NCBI GenBank assembly: GCA_964579735.1
Contig: CAZOHH010000004.1
Span: forward strand, 1-56,279
Length of the DNA stretch: 56,279 bases
Direction of reading: 5' to 3'
Origin: CAILLO01 sp964579735
GTDB lineage: Bacteria > Bacillota > Clostridia > Saccharofermentanales > UBA5734
Under the pieces are notes generated by a model. That model was not told the DNA's origin. It was given only the letters and a program-made list of their open reading frames with translations, and made no database searches. The number at the start of each line of letters is the position of its first letter. Position 1 is the first letter of the stretch. Both the position numbers and the translations under genes were made by a program. Positions 1 to 12,371 of this stretch are shown here, one piece after another.

Positions 1-1
1 C

Positions 2-2482
<2,481 letters not shown>

Positions 2483-2493
2483 CTCCGCGTCTC

Positions 2494-5400
2494 CTACATC
2501 ATTCCGAAGAGATCGAGCTGACTGGTGTGGGGCAGCGCCTCGAGACAGCGGTTGTCCGCAAGGACGGCAAGGATCGCCGAGCCGACTCCGGCGCGACGTG
2601 AAAGATCGTCCCGCGACTTGAAGGTTCCGACGGCCCTCGCCTCGGCTATCCCACGGGCGGCATTCTCGCCGAGGCCGGGCAGGGAGCGCAGGGGCGGGCG
2701 GATTCGACCTTCCTCGACGAGGAAACGTGTCGCATCGCTGTTGTAGAGATCCAGAGGCAGGAATTCGATCCCCCGCGCGAACATCTCCTCGACGATTTCG
2801 AGAATGTAGTAGATCTTCTCGTCACGATCCGTGAATGTCTCATCGCGGTCGCGCTGTCTCCGACGCAAGGACTCCCGGTCCATCCGCACTTCCTTCTCCG
2901 ACCGGCACATCCGCGATGCATCGAACTCATCCGCCCTCACGGTGAAATAAGAGGCATAGTATTCCAGGGGCCGGTGTACCTTGAACCATCCGATACGCAG
3001 GGCGGAGATCGCATAGGCGGCAGCGTGGGCTTTCGGGAACATATAGGAGATCTTCTTGCACGAGTTGATATACCAGTCCGGCACCTTCTTCTCACGCATC
3101 ATCGTTTCCTGGGCCTCGGTAAGCCCCTTGCCTCTGCGGACCTTCTCCATGATCTCGAACGCGGACATGGGGGGAAGACCTCGGTGGATGAGCCAGGTCA
3201 TGATGCTGTCACGACATCCGATGACGTCGTTGATGGTGCAGGTTCCGTTTCGGATCAGATCCTGTGCGTTGCCCTTCCAGACGTTTCGGCCATGGGACAG
3301 TCCCATGAGCTGGACCAGATCGAAGAACCGGGTCGGTCGGGTCTCGGTGATCATGTCCCGCGCCATGTGCGTGCCGAGTTCGGGCAGTCCGAGCGTGCCG
3401 ACCGTCGTCACGGGCCAATCCGAGGAGATGCCAAGAGCCTTCGTCGACACGAAGAGGGACATGACGTCAGGGTCCGGAAGCGGCAGGGTGCGGACGTCGA
3501 AGCCGGTCATGTCTCCGAGCATCTTGAGCATCGTGGGGTCGTCATGTCCAAGGACATCGAGTTTCAGGATCGTTTCGTGCAGGGCGTTGAAATCGAAGTG
3601 AGTCGTCACGATGCCGCTCTCCGACCGATCGGCTGGCCGCTGGACCGGCGTGAAATCGAAGATCTCCCGCTCCTTCGGCACCACGACGATGCCGCCGGGA
3701 TGCTGGCCCGTCGTCCGCTTGACGCCGACGAGCCCTTCGGAGAGGCGCGTCTTCTCGGCGTTGGTGGCGGAGAGGCCGTTCTTCTCATAGTAGCCGAGGA
3801 CCATCGCGATGGCGTTCTTGTCGGCGTACCCGGAAATCGTGCCGGCGCGGAACGTATGCGTATGTCCGAACATCTCCTCGATGTATTTGTGCGCACGCGG
3901 CTGGTAGTCACCCGAGAAGTTCAAGTCGATGTCGGGCTGCTTGTCTCCATTGAAGCCGAGAAACGTCTCGAAAGGAATATCCTGGCCATCCCGGCCATAC
4001 GGGATTCCACAGACGGGGCAGGTCTTTTCGGGCAGATCGTATCCCGAACCGAATGCGCCGCTATCGTCGAACTCCGACATCCGGCAGGAGGGGCAGAGGT
4101 AGTGCGGTGGCAAAGGATTGACCTCGGAGATACCAAGGAAAGTCGCAACGACTGAAGATCCGACGGAGCCTCGGGAGCCGACGATGTATCCATCGTCGTT
4201 GGATTTCTTGACGAGCTTGTGGGCTATGTAATACATCACGGCGAATCCGTGCTTGATCACGGCGGTCAGTTCACGCTCCATGCGGATCCGCACCGGGGTG
4301 GGAAGCACGCCGTCGCGACCATACAGCTTCAGCGCCGTCTCTTCGGTGAGACGTTGGACCTCTTCCGCGGCGCCTTCGATCTGGGGCGGATAGGAACCGC
4401 CGGGGAACGGTCGCAGCCCGTCCGCGATCCGGCTGGCGATTCCGACGGGATTCTTCACGACGACTTCGAAAGCCCGCTCCTTTCCAAGATAAGCGAACTC
4501 ATCGAGCATCTCCGCCGTCGTTCTGAAATGGAGCGGAGGCTGAAGCTGGGCATCCGGAAAGTCCCTCGCGGTCAGGAGAATCCTGCGGAGTTCGGCATCG
4601 CGGGGCTGGAGATAATGGGCATCGCTGGTGGCGCACACCGGCCTCCGCGCTGCATCGCCCAAGGAGAGCACCAGCCGGTTCAACTGGCGCAGGTCCTCCT
4701 CCTCCTTCAGCTTGGCATCCTTCTCCCGCAGCAGGAAGGCGTTGTTGCCGATGGGTTGGACCTCGAGATAGTCGTAGAAGCGGGCTTTCGCAACCAGGGG
4801 TCTACCACGGACGAGTGCCAGCGTCTCGGCGAAGGAGGACCCCGTGGACTCGTAGGCTTCGCGGACGGCTGTGAATATCTCACCCGCCTCGCAGGCCGCG
4901 CCGACCAGGAGTCCGGTGCGGAAATAGCGCAGGAGGCTGCGGGGGATGCGGGGTTTGTAGTGGAAGTATCGCGTATGCGACTCGGAGACGAGACGGTACA
5001 GTCCATAGAGTCCGACGACATCCTTCACCAGAAGGATGATGTGATGGACGGGGACCGCCTTCGTGAGAAACCTCTCCTTGGGGATTCGCCCGACCTTTTC
5101 GTCCAGCTCCTGCAAGGATTTCACACCGGACAAGGCATACAGTGCGGTGAATATGCCGCCGCATACTTCGGCGTCATCCGTCGCGCGGTGGTGACGTTCC
5201 AGCGAGACGCCGAGGGCGGCTGCGACCGTTGGCAGTTTATAGTTCGAAAGTCCCTTGAGGAGCAGCTGGGATAGGTTGAGCGTATCGATGACGGCAGGAT
5301 TCATCTTGAGGTTCCGCGTAGCCCTTGATCCGCCATACCGAAGGAAGTCGAGGTCGAAGAACGCGTTGTGCGCGACCATGGGCCTGGCCCCCATGAAGTC

Positions 5401-6963
5401 GGAGAGCCGCTCGAGGGCTTCCTCGGGAGTCGATGCGCCCTCGACCATCTCCTGGGTGATGCCGGTCAGCCGCGTCGACTCCTCCGGGACCGGGATGCCG
5501 GGGTCGACCATCAGCGACAGGCGTTCGGAAGGGGTGAATCCACCCTTCCCGTCCGGCAGGAAGATCACGGCGCCGACCTCCAGGAGGCGATCCTTCGAAG
5601 CGTCGAGTCCGGTGGTCTCTACGTCGACCGCGACGAATCCATCGTCGAGGGTGGATGCTTCGGCGCCGAAGAGCGCCACGTCCCCATCGTCCACGAGATA
5701 GCCCTCGATGCCGAAGATCAGCTTCAAGGGATTCCCCGCCGTCCGCGCCTTCTCGAAGGCGTTGAACGCGTCCGGAAAAGCCTGGACCACGCCATGGTCC
5801 GTGATGGCGACGGCGGAATGCCCAAATGCGGCGGCTGTCGCGACGAGAGCCTCGACATCGCACACGGCGTCCATGGCGGACATCTTCGTATGGACATGCA
5901 GCTCGACGCGCTTCTCAGGGGCGGAGTCGCAGCGGTCCGGAGGGGCCTTGGCTTCCATCAGCCCCTCGGCGCGGATCTGCAGGTCCTTCGCATATTGGGA
6001 ATCGAAGAAGACGTTGCCGTAGACCCCGATGAATGCGCCCTGGACACATCGCTCCGCCACGTCATCGGCATCCTCGGGCTTGAGGAATGCCTTCACGGAG
6101 ATGGAACTCGTATAATCCGTCACGGAAAGTGTGAGCAGGACCTTCGTGTTCTGACTGATGGATCGGGTCTCGACGGCCAGGATCCTGCCCTCGACGCGCA
6201 CCGTACCGGACTCGCTGTTGAGGGACACGACCGGGACCGAGACGATATTGGAATCGGCTCTGCCCCAGAATACACCCTCGGCCTGGGGGCGGCGCCGGTA
6301 GGCCGCTTTTCCATCACGGCTGGATGCCCCATGGTTTCTGGTGTTTCCAGCGGAGTTCTTCGGCAACTTGTCCCTTTCCGCGGCGTTCCTGCGATGGGCC
6401 TCGTTCGCCTGCAGGTCCGCGGATTGGCAAAGCGCCTCGGCATATTGGCCAAGGTCACCCTGGGAGTCGATGGGATCGACGACCACGAATTCCAAGGACG
6501 TGCCGAGGTGGTCCTGGAAGAATCGGCGAAGACGGCCAGCCAGATCGGCGACGCGGATGGAGTCGTGGCAGACCGTCGCGATGGCGAGTGAGACTCCCTC
6601 CTCGGTCGGTGTCCAGGTCGATGCGCCGAGAAGGGTAGCCAGGAAAGCATCGGTCGAGCGGAGGCGGCGCAAGGCCCAGTCCTTGAGGAGACAAGCCGAT
6701 TCCGCCGCGGCCAGGCCGCTCAGCGACTCAGGCAGGTGGATAGAGATGCAGACTTCGGGGATGCCGGCCGCGTGCTCCATCGCGGCCTCGGCGATGCACA
6801 GGGCTTCGGACCTCTCGGGAGCCTCCAGCAGAAGGTCGATGCGCAACGCTCCATCTGGAGAGATGGAGACGGCGGTCACCAGGCCGTCGAGGGACGCGAC
6901 GGCAAGGCGGGAAGCCTCATCGGGCACGATCGAGGAAAAGAACGTGAGGAATCCGGAGCGCAC
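2494..6963 (-). CDS. polC: DNA polymerase III alpha subunit, PolC type
   Basis: This is the replicative polymerase with built-in proofreading, typical of low-G+C Gram-positive lineages and their relatives. Visible order in 1489 residues: N-terminal region, OB fold at about 245-335, first half of the PHP domain (HVHTKMSAMD) from 355, inserted DEDDh exonuclease at about 443-605 (DVETTG at 447-452), second PHP half, zinc-binding cysteines at 957, 960, 982 and 985, and catalytic aspartates in DIDLNF at 1011 and 1013. The C-terminus ends in QLDLFGMM, a canonical beta-clamp-binding motif (QLxLF). The start is GTG, two bases after the ispG stop, with a GGAG inside ispG. It is slightly longer than typical PolC (about 1440), mostly in the N-terminal linker. 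Confidence 0.97.
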   Translation of the reverse strand: MRSGFLTFFSSIVPDEASRLAVASLDGLVTAVSISPDGALRIDLLLEAPERSEALCIAEAAMEHAAGIPEVCISIHLPESLSGLAAAESACLLKDWALRRLRSTDAFLATLLGASTWTPTEEGVSLAIATVCHDSIRVADLAGRLRRFFQDHLGTSLEFVVVDPIDSQGDLGQYAEALCQSADLQANEAHRRNAAERDKLPKNSAGNTRNHGASSRDGKAAYRRRPQAEGVFWGRADSNIVSVPVVSLNSESGTVRVEGRILAVETRSISQNTKVLLTLSVTDYTSSISVKAFLKPEDADDVAERCVQGAFIGVYGNVFFDSQYAKDLQIRAEGLMEAKAPPDRCDSAPEKRVELHVHTKMSAMDAVCDVEALVATAAAFGHSAVAITDHGVVQAFPDAFNAFEKARTAGNPLKLIFGIEGYLVDDGDVALFGAEASTLDDGFVAVDVETTGLDASKDRLLEVGAVIFLPDGKGGFTPSERLSLMVDPGIPVPEESTRLTGITQEMVEGASTPEEALERLSDFMGARPMVAHNAFFDLDFLRYGGSRATRNLKMNPAVIDTLNLSQLLLKGLSNYKLPTVAAALGVSLERHHRATDDAEVCGGIFTALYALSGVKSLQELDEKVGRIPKERFLTKAVPVHHIILLVKDVVGLYGLYRLVSESHTRYFHYKPRIPRSLLRYFRTGLLVGAACEAGEIFTAVREAYESTGSSFAETLALVRGRPLVAKARFYDYLEVQPIGNNAFLLREKDAKLKEEEDLRQLNRLVLSLGDAARRPVCATSDAHYLQPRDAELRRILLTARDFPDAQLQPPLHFRTTAEMLDEFAYLGKERAFEVVVKNPVGIASRIADGLRPFPGGSYPPQIEGAAEEVQRLTEETALKLYGRDGVLPTPVRIRMERELTAVIKHGFAVMYYIAHKLVKKSNDDGYIVGSRGSVGSSVVATFLGISEVNPLPPHYLCPSCRMSEFDDSGAFGSGYDLPEKTCPVCGIPYGRDGQDIPFETFLGFNGDKQPDIDLNFSGDYQPRAHKYIEEMFGHTHTFRAGTISGYADKNAIAMVLGYYEKNGLSATNAEKTRLSEGLVGVKRTTGQHPGGIVVVPKEREIFDFTPVQRPADRSESGIVTTHFDFNALHETILKLDVLGHDDPTMLKMLGDMTGFDVRTLPLPDPDVMSLFVSTKALGISSDWPVTTVGTLGLPELGTHMARDMITETRPTRFFDLVQLMGLSHGRNVWKGNAQDLIRNGTCTINDVIGCRDSIMTWLIHRGLPPMSAFEIMEKVRRGKGLTEAQETMMREKKVPDWYINSCKKISYMFPKAHAAAYAISALRIGWFKVHRPLEYYASYFTVRADEFDASRMCRSEKEVRMDRESLRRRQRDRDETFTDRDEKIYYILEIVEEMFARGIEFLPLDLYNSDATRFLVEEGRIRPPLRSLPGLGENAARGIAEARAVGTFKSRDDLSRRAGVGSAILAVLADNRCLEALPHTSQLDLFGMM

Positions 6964-6965
6964 GG

Positions 6966-8030
6966 CTAGCTTTCTCCAGCGAGGCGTAGGACTTCCTTCA
7001 TGAGCTCATCGACGGCGTCGGCCTCCGATACCTTGCGCAGGATCTCGCCCTTGGCGAACAACAGGACTTCCCCGTCGCCGCCGGCCAATCCGATATCGGC
7101 CTCGCGCGCTTCTCCGGGCCCATTGACCGCACAGCCCATGACGGCGATGCGCAGGTCCGCATGGATGTCGGCGATGCGGCGCTCGACTTCCTCGGCGATC
7201 TTCACGAGGTCGATGCGCGTTCGTCCGCAGGTCGGACAGGAGATCAACTCGGGGCCATGGCGTCGAGAGCCGGCGGCGCGCAGGATGGACCATGCGGCGC
7301 GGACCTCCTGGACGGGATCCCCGGTCAGAGAGACGCGGAGCGTGTCACCGATTCCGTCGACGAGCAAAGCTCCGATTCCGACGGCGGATCGGATCACGCC
7401 CTCCTTCGGGGTGCCGGCCTCGGTCACGCCGAGGTGCAGGGGATAGCGCGTCTTCGCCGCCATGGCGCGGTAGCTCAGGACGGTCAGCAGCGGGTCCGAG
7501 GCCTTGATGGAGACGACGATGTCGTCGAAACCGCAGGCTTCCAGCTCTGCAATCGCACGCAACGCGCTTTCGGTCATGGACTCGGCGTTGACGCCGCCGT
7601 ATTTCGTCAGCAGGTCCCGGGGCACGGAGCCGGAGTTCACGCCGACGCGGATGGGGACGCCGCGCGCCTTGGCAGCAGCGGCGACCTGCCGGACGCGGTC
7701 GGGTCCCCCGATGTTGCCGGGGTTGATGCGGATCTTATCGGCGCCGGCTTCGAGGCTTGCGAGCGCAAGACGGTAATCGAAGTGGATGTCGGCGACGAGG
7801 GGTACGGGGGAGGTCTTGCGCACTTTCGCGAAGACCTGTGCCGACTCCTCGTCGGGCACGGCCAGCCGGACAAGTTCACAACCGGCTTCGGCCAGTGCCT
7901 TCACCTGGGCAATGGTGGCCGCCGCGTCCCGGGAATCGGTGTTGGTCATGGACTGGACGACGACCGGCGCGCCCCCGCCGATCATGACGCCGCCGACGAC
8001 TACGGGGCGAGTCACATGGCGTGCGGTCAT
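6966..8030 (-). CDS. ispG: 4-hydroxy-3-methylbut-2-enyl diphosphate synthase (flavodoxin/ferredoxin)
   Basis: IspG (GcpE) catalyses the penultimate step of the MEP isoprenoid pathway, reducing methylerythritol cyclodiphosphate to HMBPP with an oxygen-sensitive [4Fe-4S] cluster. The 354-residue product is the short bacterial form: a TIM barrel (QSMTNTD near residue 26, RINPGN at 101-106) followed by the cluster domain. Cluster ligands are Cys265 and Cys268 (SCPTCGRTR) and Cys300 (GCAVNGPGE), with the usual downstream glutamate. The ATG overlaps the rseP stop as ATGA, showing translational coupling. With dxr two genes upstream it gives this cluster two MEP-pathway enzymes. Identity is secure. 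Confidence 0.97.
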   Translation of the reverse strand: MTARHVTRPVVVGGVMIGGGAPVVVQSMTNTDSRDAAATIAQVKALAEAGCELVRLAVPDEESAQVFAKVRKTSPVPLVADIHFDYRLALASLEAGADKIRINPGNIGGPDRVRQVAAAAKARGVPIRVGVNSGSVPRDLLTKYGGVNAESMTESALRAIAELEACGFDDIVVSIKASDPLLTVLSYRAMAAKTRYPLHLGVTEAGTPKEGVIRSAVGIGALLVDGIGDTLRVSLTGDPVQEVRAAWSILRAAGSRRHGPELISCPTCGRTRIDLVKIAEEVERRIADIHADLRIAVMGCAVNGPGEAREADIGLAGGDGEVLLFAKGEILRKVSEADAVDELMKEVLRLAGES

Positions 8031-9322
8031 CGGGCGGCGATCCGCATGATGTCGAAGACGAAACCGACCAGAGCGAGGCAGATGATGAGGAAGAAGCCGA
8101 CCATGACGATGCCGCTCTCGACTTTCTCCGGCAGTCGCTTGCCTCCGCGGGCGGCTTCGATTGCGATGAGGACCAGCTGACTGCCGTCGAGCGCCGGAAT
8201 CGGCAGGAGATTGAAGATGCCGAGGTTCACGGAGATCAGGGCGAAGATCAACAGCAGAGTGGACGCCGTGACGCCGAATGGCTGATTCTGGGAGACGATC
8301 CCGCCGATCGTGTCGACGATCCCGACCGGTCCGGACAGCGCATCCTGAGGCTTCACGGCACCGCTGAAGAGCATGGAGAGACTGCGGAAGGTCAGTTTCA
8401 CCACCGAGGCACTGCTCTTGACGGCGGCTCCCATGGCGCCGAAGAAGTTCTTCCCGTAGGAGAACGAGATGCCTCGCCCATTGACGTACTCGTATTCGGT
8501 CGCCTTCATGGTCAGTGTCTTCTCGATTCCTGCTCTGAGGACCACGACGGTCAGGTCGTTCGCAGCGCCCCCCTGGACGGCTGCGGCAAGTTTGTCGCGG
8601 TCGGTGGAGGCTACGCCGTTGACCGAGACGAGCACGTCGTCGACCACGAGCACGGGGGTTCCCCCGTTCGAAGTCGCATCGACGGACAGGACGAGCAACC
8701 CGCCATCGACGGCCTGCCCCTGGGTCGTGATGCCGAGTCGATAGGCCTTGGACTTCTCCGGCATGAGGTTGACCGTCCTGGCCGCTGTACCATCGGCGGG
8801 CTGGACGCGGAGGCTGATGGCGGCGGTATTGGCCACGAAGCCGTTCTCCATATCGTAGTCCATCGTGGCCCAGAGGTTCGAGCCATTCACGGAGAGTATG
8901 CGGTCACCGACCGCAAGCCCTGCGGTCGCCGCCTGCGTACCCGCAGCCGGGGCCACGAGGAAAGGCGTACTGTAGCCGAGGATGGCGAACAACACCAGGA
9001 ATGCGAGAAGACCGCAGAAGATGTTGACCACCGGTCCGGCGCCGATCACAAGGGTCCGCGCCCAACGGGGACGTCTGTAGAACAGACCGGGGTCGCCCTC
9101 GACGGTGCGCTCCTCTTCTCCGGCGAAACGGACGAAGGCGCCAATGGGAAACAGGCGGATACTGTATTTGATGTCCTTGCGGGTCCACTGGAACAGCTTG
9201 GGACCCATGAAGACCGAGAACTCCTCGATCTTGAACTTGAGGGCTCGGCCCATCAGGAAGTGTCCCAGTTCGTGCAGGATCATGAGGAGGCTGAGGACTA
9301 GAATACCGATGACGATTCCCAT
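8027..9322 (-). CDS. rseP: RIP-type site-2 metalloprotease (RseP/RasP)
   Basis: This is an intramembrane zinc protease that cleaves transmembrane anti-sigma factors and leftover signal peptides. In 431 residues the HELGH zinc motif is at 17-21 inside the first membrane segment. A PDZ-like region occupies the middle, and the second catalytic motif (NLLPIPALDGSQ) lies in a C-terminal membrane segment. It sits between dxr and ispG, the position normally held by rasP in Firmicutes. The ATG lies three bases after the dxr stop. Its stop overlaps the ispG start as ATGA. The substrate cannot be read from this window, since no anti-sigma factor is present. Confidence 0.95.
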   Translation of the reverse strand: MGIVIGILVLSLLMILHELGHFLMGRALKFKIEEFSVFMGPKLFQWTRKDIKYSIRLFPIGAFVRFAGEEERTVEGDPGLFYRRPRWARTLVIGAGPVVNIFCGLLAFLVLFAILGYSTPFLVAPAAGTQAATAGLAVGDRILSVNGSNLWATMDYDMENGFVANTAAISLRVQPADGTAARTVNLMPEKSKAYRLGITTQGQAVDGGLLVLSVDATSNGGTPVLVVDDVLVSVNGVASTDRDKLAAAVQGGAANDLTVVVLRAGIEKTLTMKATEYEYVNGRGISFSYGKNFFGAMGAAVKSSASVVKLTFRSLSMLFSGAVKPQDALSGPVGIVDTIGGIVSQNQPFGVTASTLLLIFALISVNLGIFNLLPIPALDGSQLVLIAIEAARGGKRLPEKVESGIVMVGFFLIICLALVGFVFDIMRIAAR

Positions 9323-9325
9323 GGA

Positions 9326-10507
9326 TCAACGTCCTTCCTTCCGGCTGCTGCCGGGTCTGTCCATCATGCGACGGCGCGTCTCCACGTCAAGCGAGAGAAC
9401 GGTCGCGAGGTCGGGGGCGGCGAGGAATCCGGAAGCCATGTGCGCTTCCATCTCCTGTTCGACAAGGCGAGGGATGTCCAGAAAGCCGATCCGTCCTTCG
9501 AGGAATAGCGCGACCGCCTCCTCGTTGGCCGAGTTCATGACAGCGGGGAGGCTTCCACCCGTGCGGCCGGCCCAATAGGCAAGATCCAGACAACGGAATG
9601 TCCTAGGGTCGGGACGCTCGAAGGTCAAGGAGCCGCATTCGAAGGGATCGAAGCGGACGCAGTCTCCGGCGACGCGGTCCGGGTGACTCAGCGCCACCTG
9701 GATGGGCAGTTTCATATCGGGACGGCCGATCTGGGCGAGGACGGATCCGTCGACGAATTCGACCATGGAGTGGATGATGCTCTGAGGATGGACCACGACG
9801 ACCACCTTGTCGACAGACACGTCGAAGAGCCATGAGGCTTCGATGACCTCGAGGCCCTTGTTCATGAGCGTGGCGGAGTCGATGGTGATCTTTCCGCCCA
9901 TCCGCCAGGTCGGGTGCGCCAGCGCCTGCTCGACTCCGATTCCTTCGAGCCCGGCGCGGTCTCGGCCGCGGAACGGTCCGCCGGAAGCGGTCAGAAGAAT
10001 CCGGGACAACGACTTTTCCGGAGCTCCCCATAGGCATTGCCATATGGCGGAGTGCTCGCTGTCCACGGGATTCAAGGCAAGGCCCTTCTTTCGAACAAGC
10101 GGCATGACAAGCGAACCGCCCGCGACGAGAGTCTCCTTGTTCGCGAGAGCGACTCCCTTCCCTGCCTCCAGAGCCGCGAGAACCGGCACGAGACCGGCCA
10201 CGCCGACCATGGCCGCTACGACCCTATCGGACGCAGGGAAGGTCGCGACGGCTCGGACACCTTCGTCCCCATGCATCACCTCGACGGGGAATCCGCAGCC
10301 CGACAGGAGGGCTGTCAACTCGATCGCGCCCTCGGCGGTCGCGGTCGACAGGAGGCGAGGATGGAAGAGGCGCGCCTGCTCGGCGAGAAGCGCGACGTTT
10401 CCACCCGCGGCCAGGGCGTCTACGCGCAGACCAAGCGAGCGTGCGACTTCCAGCGTCTGGGTGCCGATGGACCCGGTGGAGCCGAGGATGGAAATGGAGT
10501 GGACCAA
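9326..10507 (-). CDS. dxr: 1-deoxy-D-xylulose 5-phosphate reductoisomerase
   Basis: DXR makes MEP from DXP using NADPH, the first committed step of the MEP pathway. The NADPH motif GSTGSIGTQTLE begins near residue 7. Family motifs LANKETLVAGG, SEHSAIWQC and MNKGLEVIEASWLFD follow in order. I chose the TTG at 10507 because GGAGGT lies six bases upstream and the protein then begins just before the first beta strand. The longer open frame has no family-like sequence before that point. This gives 393 residues, normal for DXR. It lies between cdsA and rseP, as in other Firmicutes. Confidence 0.95.
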   Translation of the reverse strand: MVHSISILGSTGSIGTQTLEVARSLGLRVDALAAGGNVALLAEQARLFHPRLLSTATAEGAIELTALLSGCGFPVEVMHGDEGVRAVATFPASDRVVAAMVGVAGLVPVLAALEAGKGVALANKETLVAGGSLVMPLVRKKGLALNPVDSEHSAIWQCLWGAPEKSLSRILLTASGGPFRGRDRAGLEGIGVEQALAHPTWRMGGKITIDSATLMNKGLEVIEASWLFDVSVDKVVVVVHPQSIIHSMVEFVDGSVLAQIGRPDMKLPIQVALSHPDRVAGDCVRFDPFECGSLTFERPDPRTFRCLDLAYWAGRTGGSLPAVMNSANEEAVALFLEGRIGFLDIPRLVEQEMEAHMASGFLAAPDLATVLSLDVETRRRMMDRPGSSRKEGR

Positions 10508-10532
10508 ACGGACACCTCCCGTGTGGAATCGA

Positions 10533-11486
10533 TCAATGGATCGCAGAGAAAGGCTGGACAACATAATACACGATGCTGGCGAGTACCAGAACGGGTGCGG
10601 TGAAGAGGACGCTGTCGAAGCGGTCGAGCACGCCGCCGTGTCCGGGAAGGACATTGCCGAAGTCCTTGATGCCGCTCCAGCGCTTGACCGCCGAGGCCAG
10701 CCAATCCCCAAGCTGGGCCGTGGCACCGCAGACGAGGCCGGTCACCAGTCCGAAGAGGATGTTGGCGGTCGCGGAGACTTCGACGGGCCATCCCTTGCCC
10801 ATGAAGAGATAGAAGAAAAGGGCCATGATGCCCATGCAGGCGAGCATGCCTCCAACAGCGCCTTCCAGGGTCTTCTTGGGGCTGATGTTGGGCACCAGCT
10901 TGTTTCGTCCGAGAAGAGAACCGGAGAAGTATGCGAAGACATCCGTGATCCAAGCGGCGATGGGGGCGGCCAGCATCCAGAGGAAGCCGTCCGGCACCGC
11001 GTACAGGACGAGGACCGAGCAGGACAGAGGGAAAGCGACGTAGATCACCATGGTCGAGGTCGCGACGCCGTCGACCAGGGAGCCCGGGCCGTGGGCGAGC
11101 ACCGTCGCGAGCACGAGGAGCATGGACAGCATGAGCATCAGGAAGGCCGTGCATGCAAGTCCCTCGCTGATCATGCGCATCATCTCGGGCTTCCAGTCCG
11201 CGTATGGCGTCGGGTCGAAGGTAACCAGAGCGGGCAGGCGCCATTCGGGGGCTTCATGGAATGCCAAGGGGAGCAGGGGGGCCAGCACGCTGAAACTGCC
11301 GACGAGGGCGACGGGCCGGCTGACCTTGGTTCCATGGGAAATCACGGCGTTGGCGAGCTCCAGAGTGCAGATCACGGATACCGCCGTGAAGAGCAGTACC
11401 GGAAGGATTGGCCAGAGGAAGCCGGGCACGAGCAGCAAAGCGACGGCCAGCGTGAAGATGGCACCGGTCAGGATCCGGACGATCAT
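10533..11486 (-). CDS. cdsA: Phosphatidate cytidylyltransferase
   Basis: CdsA makes CDP-diacylglycerol from phosphatidic acid and CTP, the branch point for phospholipid head groups. It is an integral membrane protein: about eight hydrophobic segments are visible in 317 residues. The CDS signature lies near the C-terminus (KRWSGIKDFGNVLPGHGG followed by LDRFDS). The ATG at 11486 overlaps the uppS stop as ATGA, which decides the start over the longer in-frame extension that has no membrane character. The position between uppS and dxr matches the conserved Firmicutes order. Confidence 0.95.
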   Translation of the reverse strand: MIVRILTGAIFTLAVALLLVPGFLWPILPVLLFTAVSVICTLELANAVISHGTKVSRPVALVGSFSVLAPLLPLAFHEAPEWRLPALVTFDPTPYADWKPEMMRMISEGLACTAFLMLMLSMLLVLATVLAHGPGSLVDGVATSTMVIYVAFPLSCSVLVLYAVPDGFLWMLAAPIAAWITDVFAYFSGSLLGRNKLVPNISPKKTLEGAVGGMLACMGIMALFFYLFMGKGWPVEVSATANILFGLVTGLVCGATAQLGDWLASAVKRWSGIKDFGNVLPGHGGVLDRFDSVLFTAPVLVLASIVYYVVQPFSAIH

Positions 11487-12280
11487 CCCTTCACCCCCCC
11501 GAACCGACGATCCCGCGCGGTGTAGGCCTTGAAAGCCTCGACGAGGTCGTGGGCGGAGAAATCGGGCCAAAGGACGTTCGAATACCAGAATTCGGCATAA
11601 GCCGACTCCCAGAGAAGGAAGTTCGACAGTCTCTGCTCACCACTCGGTCGGATCACGAGGTCGGGGTCCGGGACATCCGGTAGGTAGAGACGGGAGGCGA
11701 AGATCGCTTCGTCGAACAGGTCGGGGTCGATCCTGCCTGCGACCGCATCCCTTGCGAGAGAAGCGGCTGCCTGGACTATTTCTCGACGGCCTCCATAGTT
11801 CAGGGCGATGATGAACTGCATGTTCGTCCGGTCCATTGACTTCCGCTCGGCCAGTTCCACCGCATCCCTCACGGACTGCGGGAGGTTCACCCTGTCCCCG
11901 AGGAAACGCAGGCGTATCCCGACCTTCTCCAACTCCTCGTCGAAGCGGACGAGGAACTCGAGGAAGAGGTCCATCAGTGCGGAAACTTCATCGTCGGGAC
12001 GGGACCAGTTCTCCGTGGAGAACGCATAGACCGTCATGAACTTGACGCCATATCTACCGCAGGCGTCCACGATCCGATGCAGGTTCTCCGCTCCCTGCCT
12101 GTGTCCGGCTTGGCGAGGCAATCCGCGGCGGCGCGCCCATCTCCCGTTGCCGTCCATGATCACGGCGAGGTGCGTCGGCACGGCCACACCGGCAGGCAAC
12201 GCCTCGAGTTCGTCGTTTCCGTGGCCACGGACTTTCAACACCGACCTTCCCAGGAAACCGCGCCACCCGGAGCTTGCCAT
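11483..12280 (-). CDS. uppS: Undecaprenyl (isoprenyl) diphosphate synthase
   Basis: This is the cis-prenyltransferase that builds the C55 lipid carrier for peptidoglycan and wall polymers. The catalytic motif HLAVIMDGNGRWARRRG contains the essential Asp43. Downstream motifs FSTENWSRP, ALNYGGRREI and DLVIRPSGEQRLSNFLLW are all present. Starts at 12316 (TTG) and 12298 (ATG) are also in frame. The TTG lies in the loop of a 10-bp hairpin and neither has a convincing Shine-Dalgarno, so I prefer ATG 12280, which has AGGGTG just upstream and gives 265 residues. The stop overlaps cdsA. Confidence 0.95.
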   Translation of the reverse strand: MASSGWRGFLGRSVLKVRGHGNDELEALPAGVAVPTHLAVIMDGNGRWARRRGLPRQAGHRQGAENLHRIVDACGRYGVKFMTVYAFSTENWSRPDDEVSALMDLFLEFLVRFDEELEKVGIRLRFLGDRVNLPQSVRDAVELAERKSMDRTNMQFIIALNYGGRREIVQAAASLARDAVAGRIDPDLFDEAIFASRLYLPDVPDPDLVIRPSGEQRLSNFLLWESAYAEFWYSNVLWPDFSAHDLVEAFKAYTARDRRFGGVKG

Positions 12281-12304
12281 GGTCACCCTGCCTTCCATAT
12301 GAGC

Positions 12305-12329
12305 GCCGGGCTCCAAGTCGGAGCCCGGC
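12305..12329 (-). promoter_or_regulatory. Perfect 10-bp hairpin between frr and uppS
   Basis: The arms GCCGGGCTCC and GGAGCCCGGC are perfectly complementary around a five-base loop. The structure lies 42 bases downstream of the frr stop and just before the uppS start. On the transcribed minus strand it is followed by GCTCATATGG, not by a T-run, so it is not a classic intrinsic terminator. It may tune readthrough or mRNA stability between the two genes. Confidence 0.5.
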
Positions 12330-12371
12330 CAGCGGATCGGAGAGTCGTCTTCCGAGCGACCATGCTGCGGG

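Noticed and set aside
12281..12316. Longer UppS starts at TTG 12316 or ATG 12298
   Set aside because: No Shine-Dalgarno sequence, and the first lies in the loop of a perfect hairpin.
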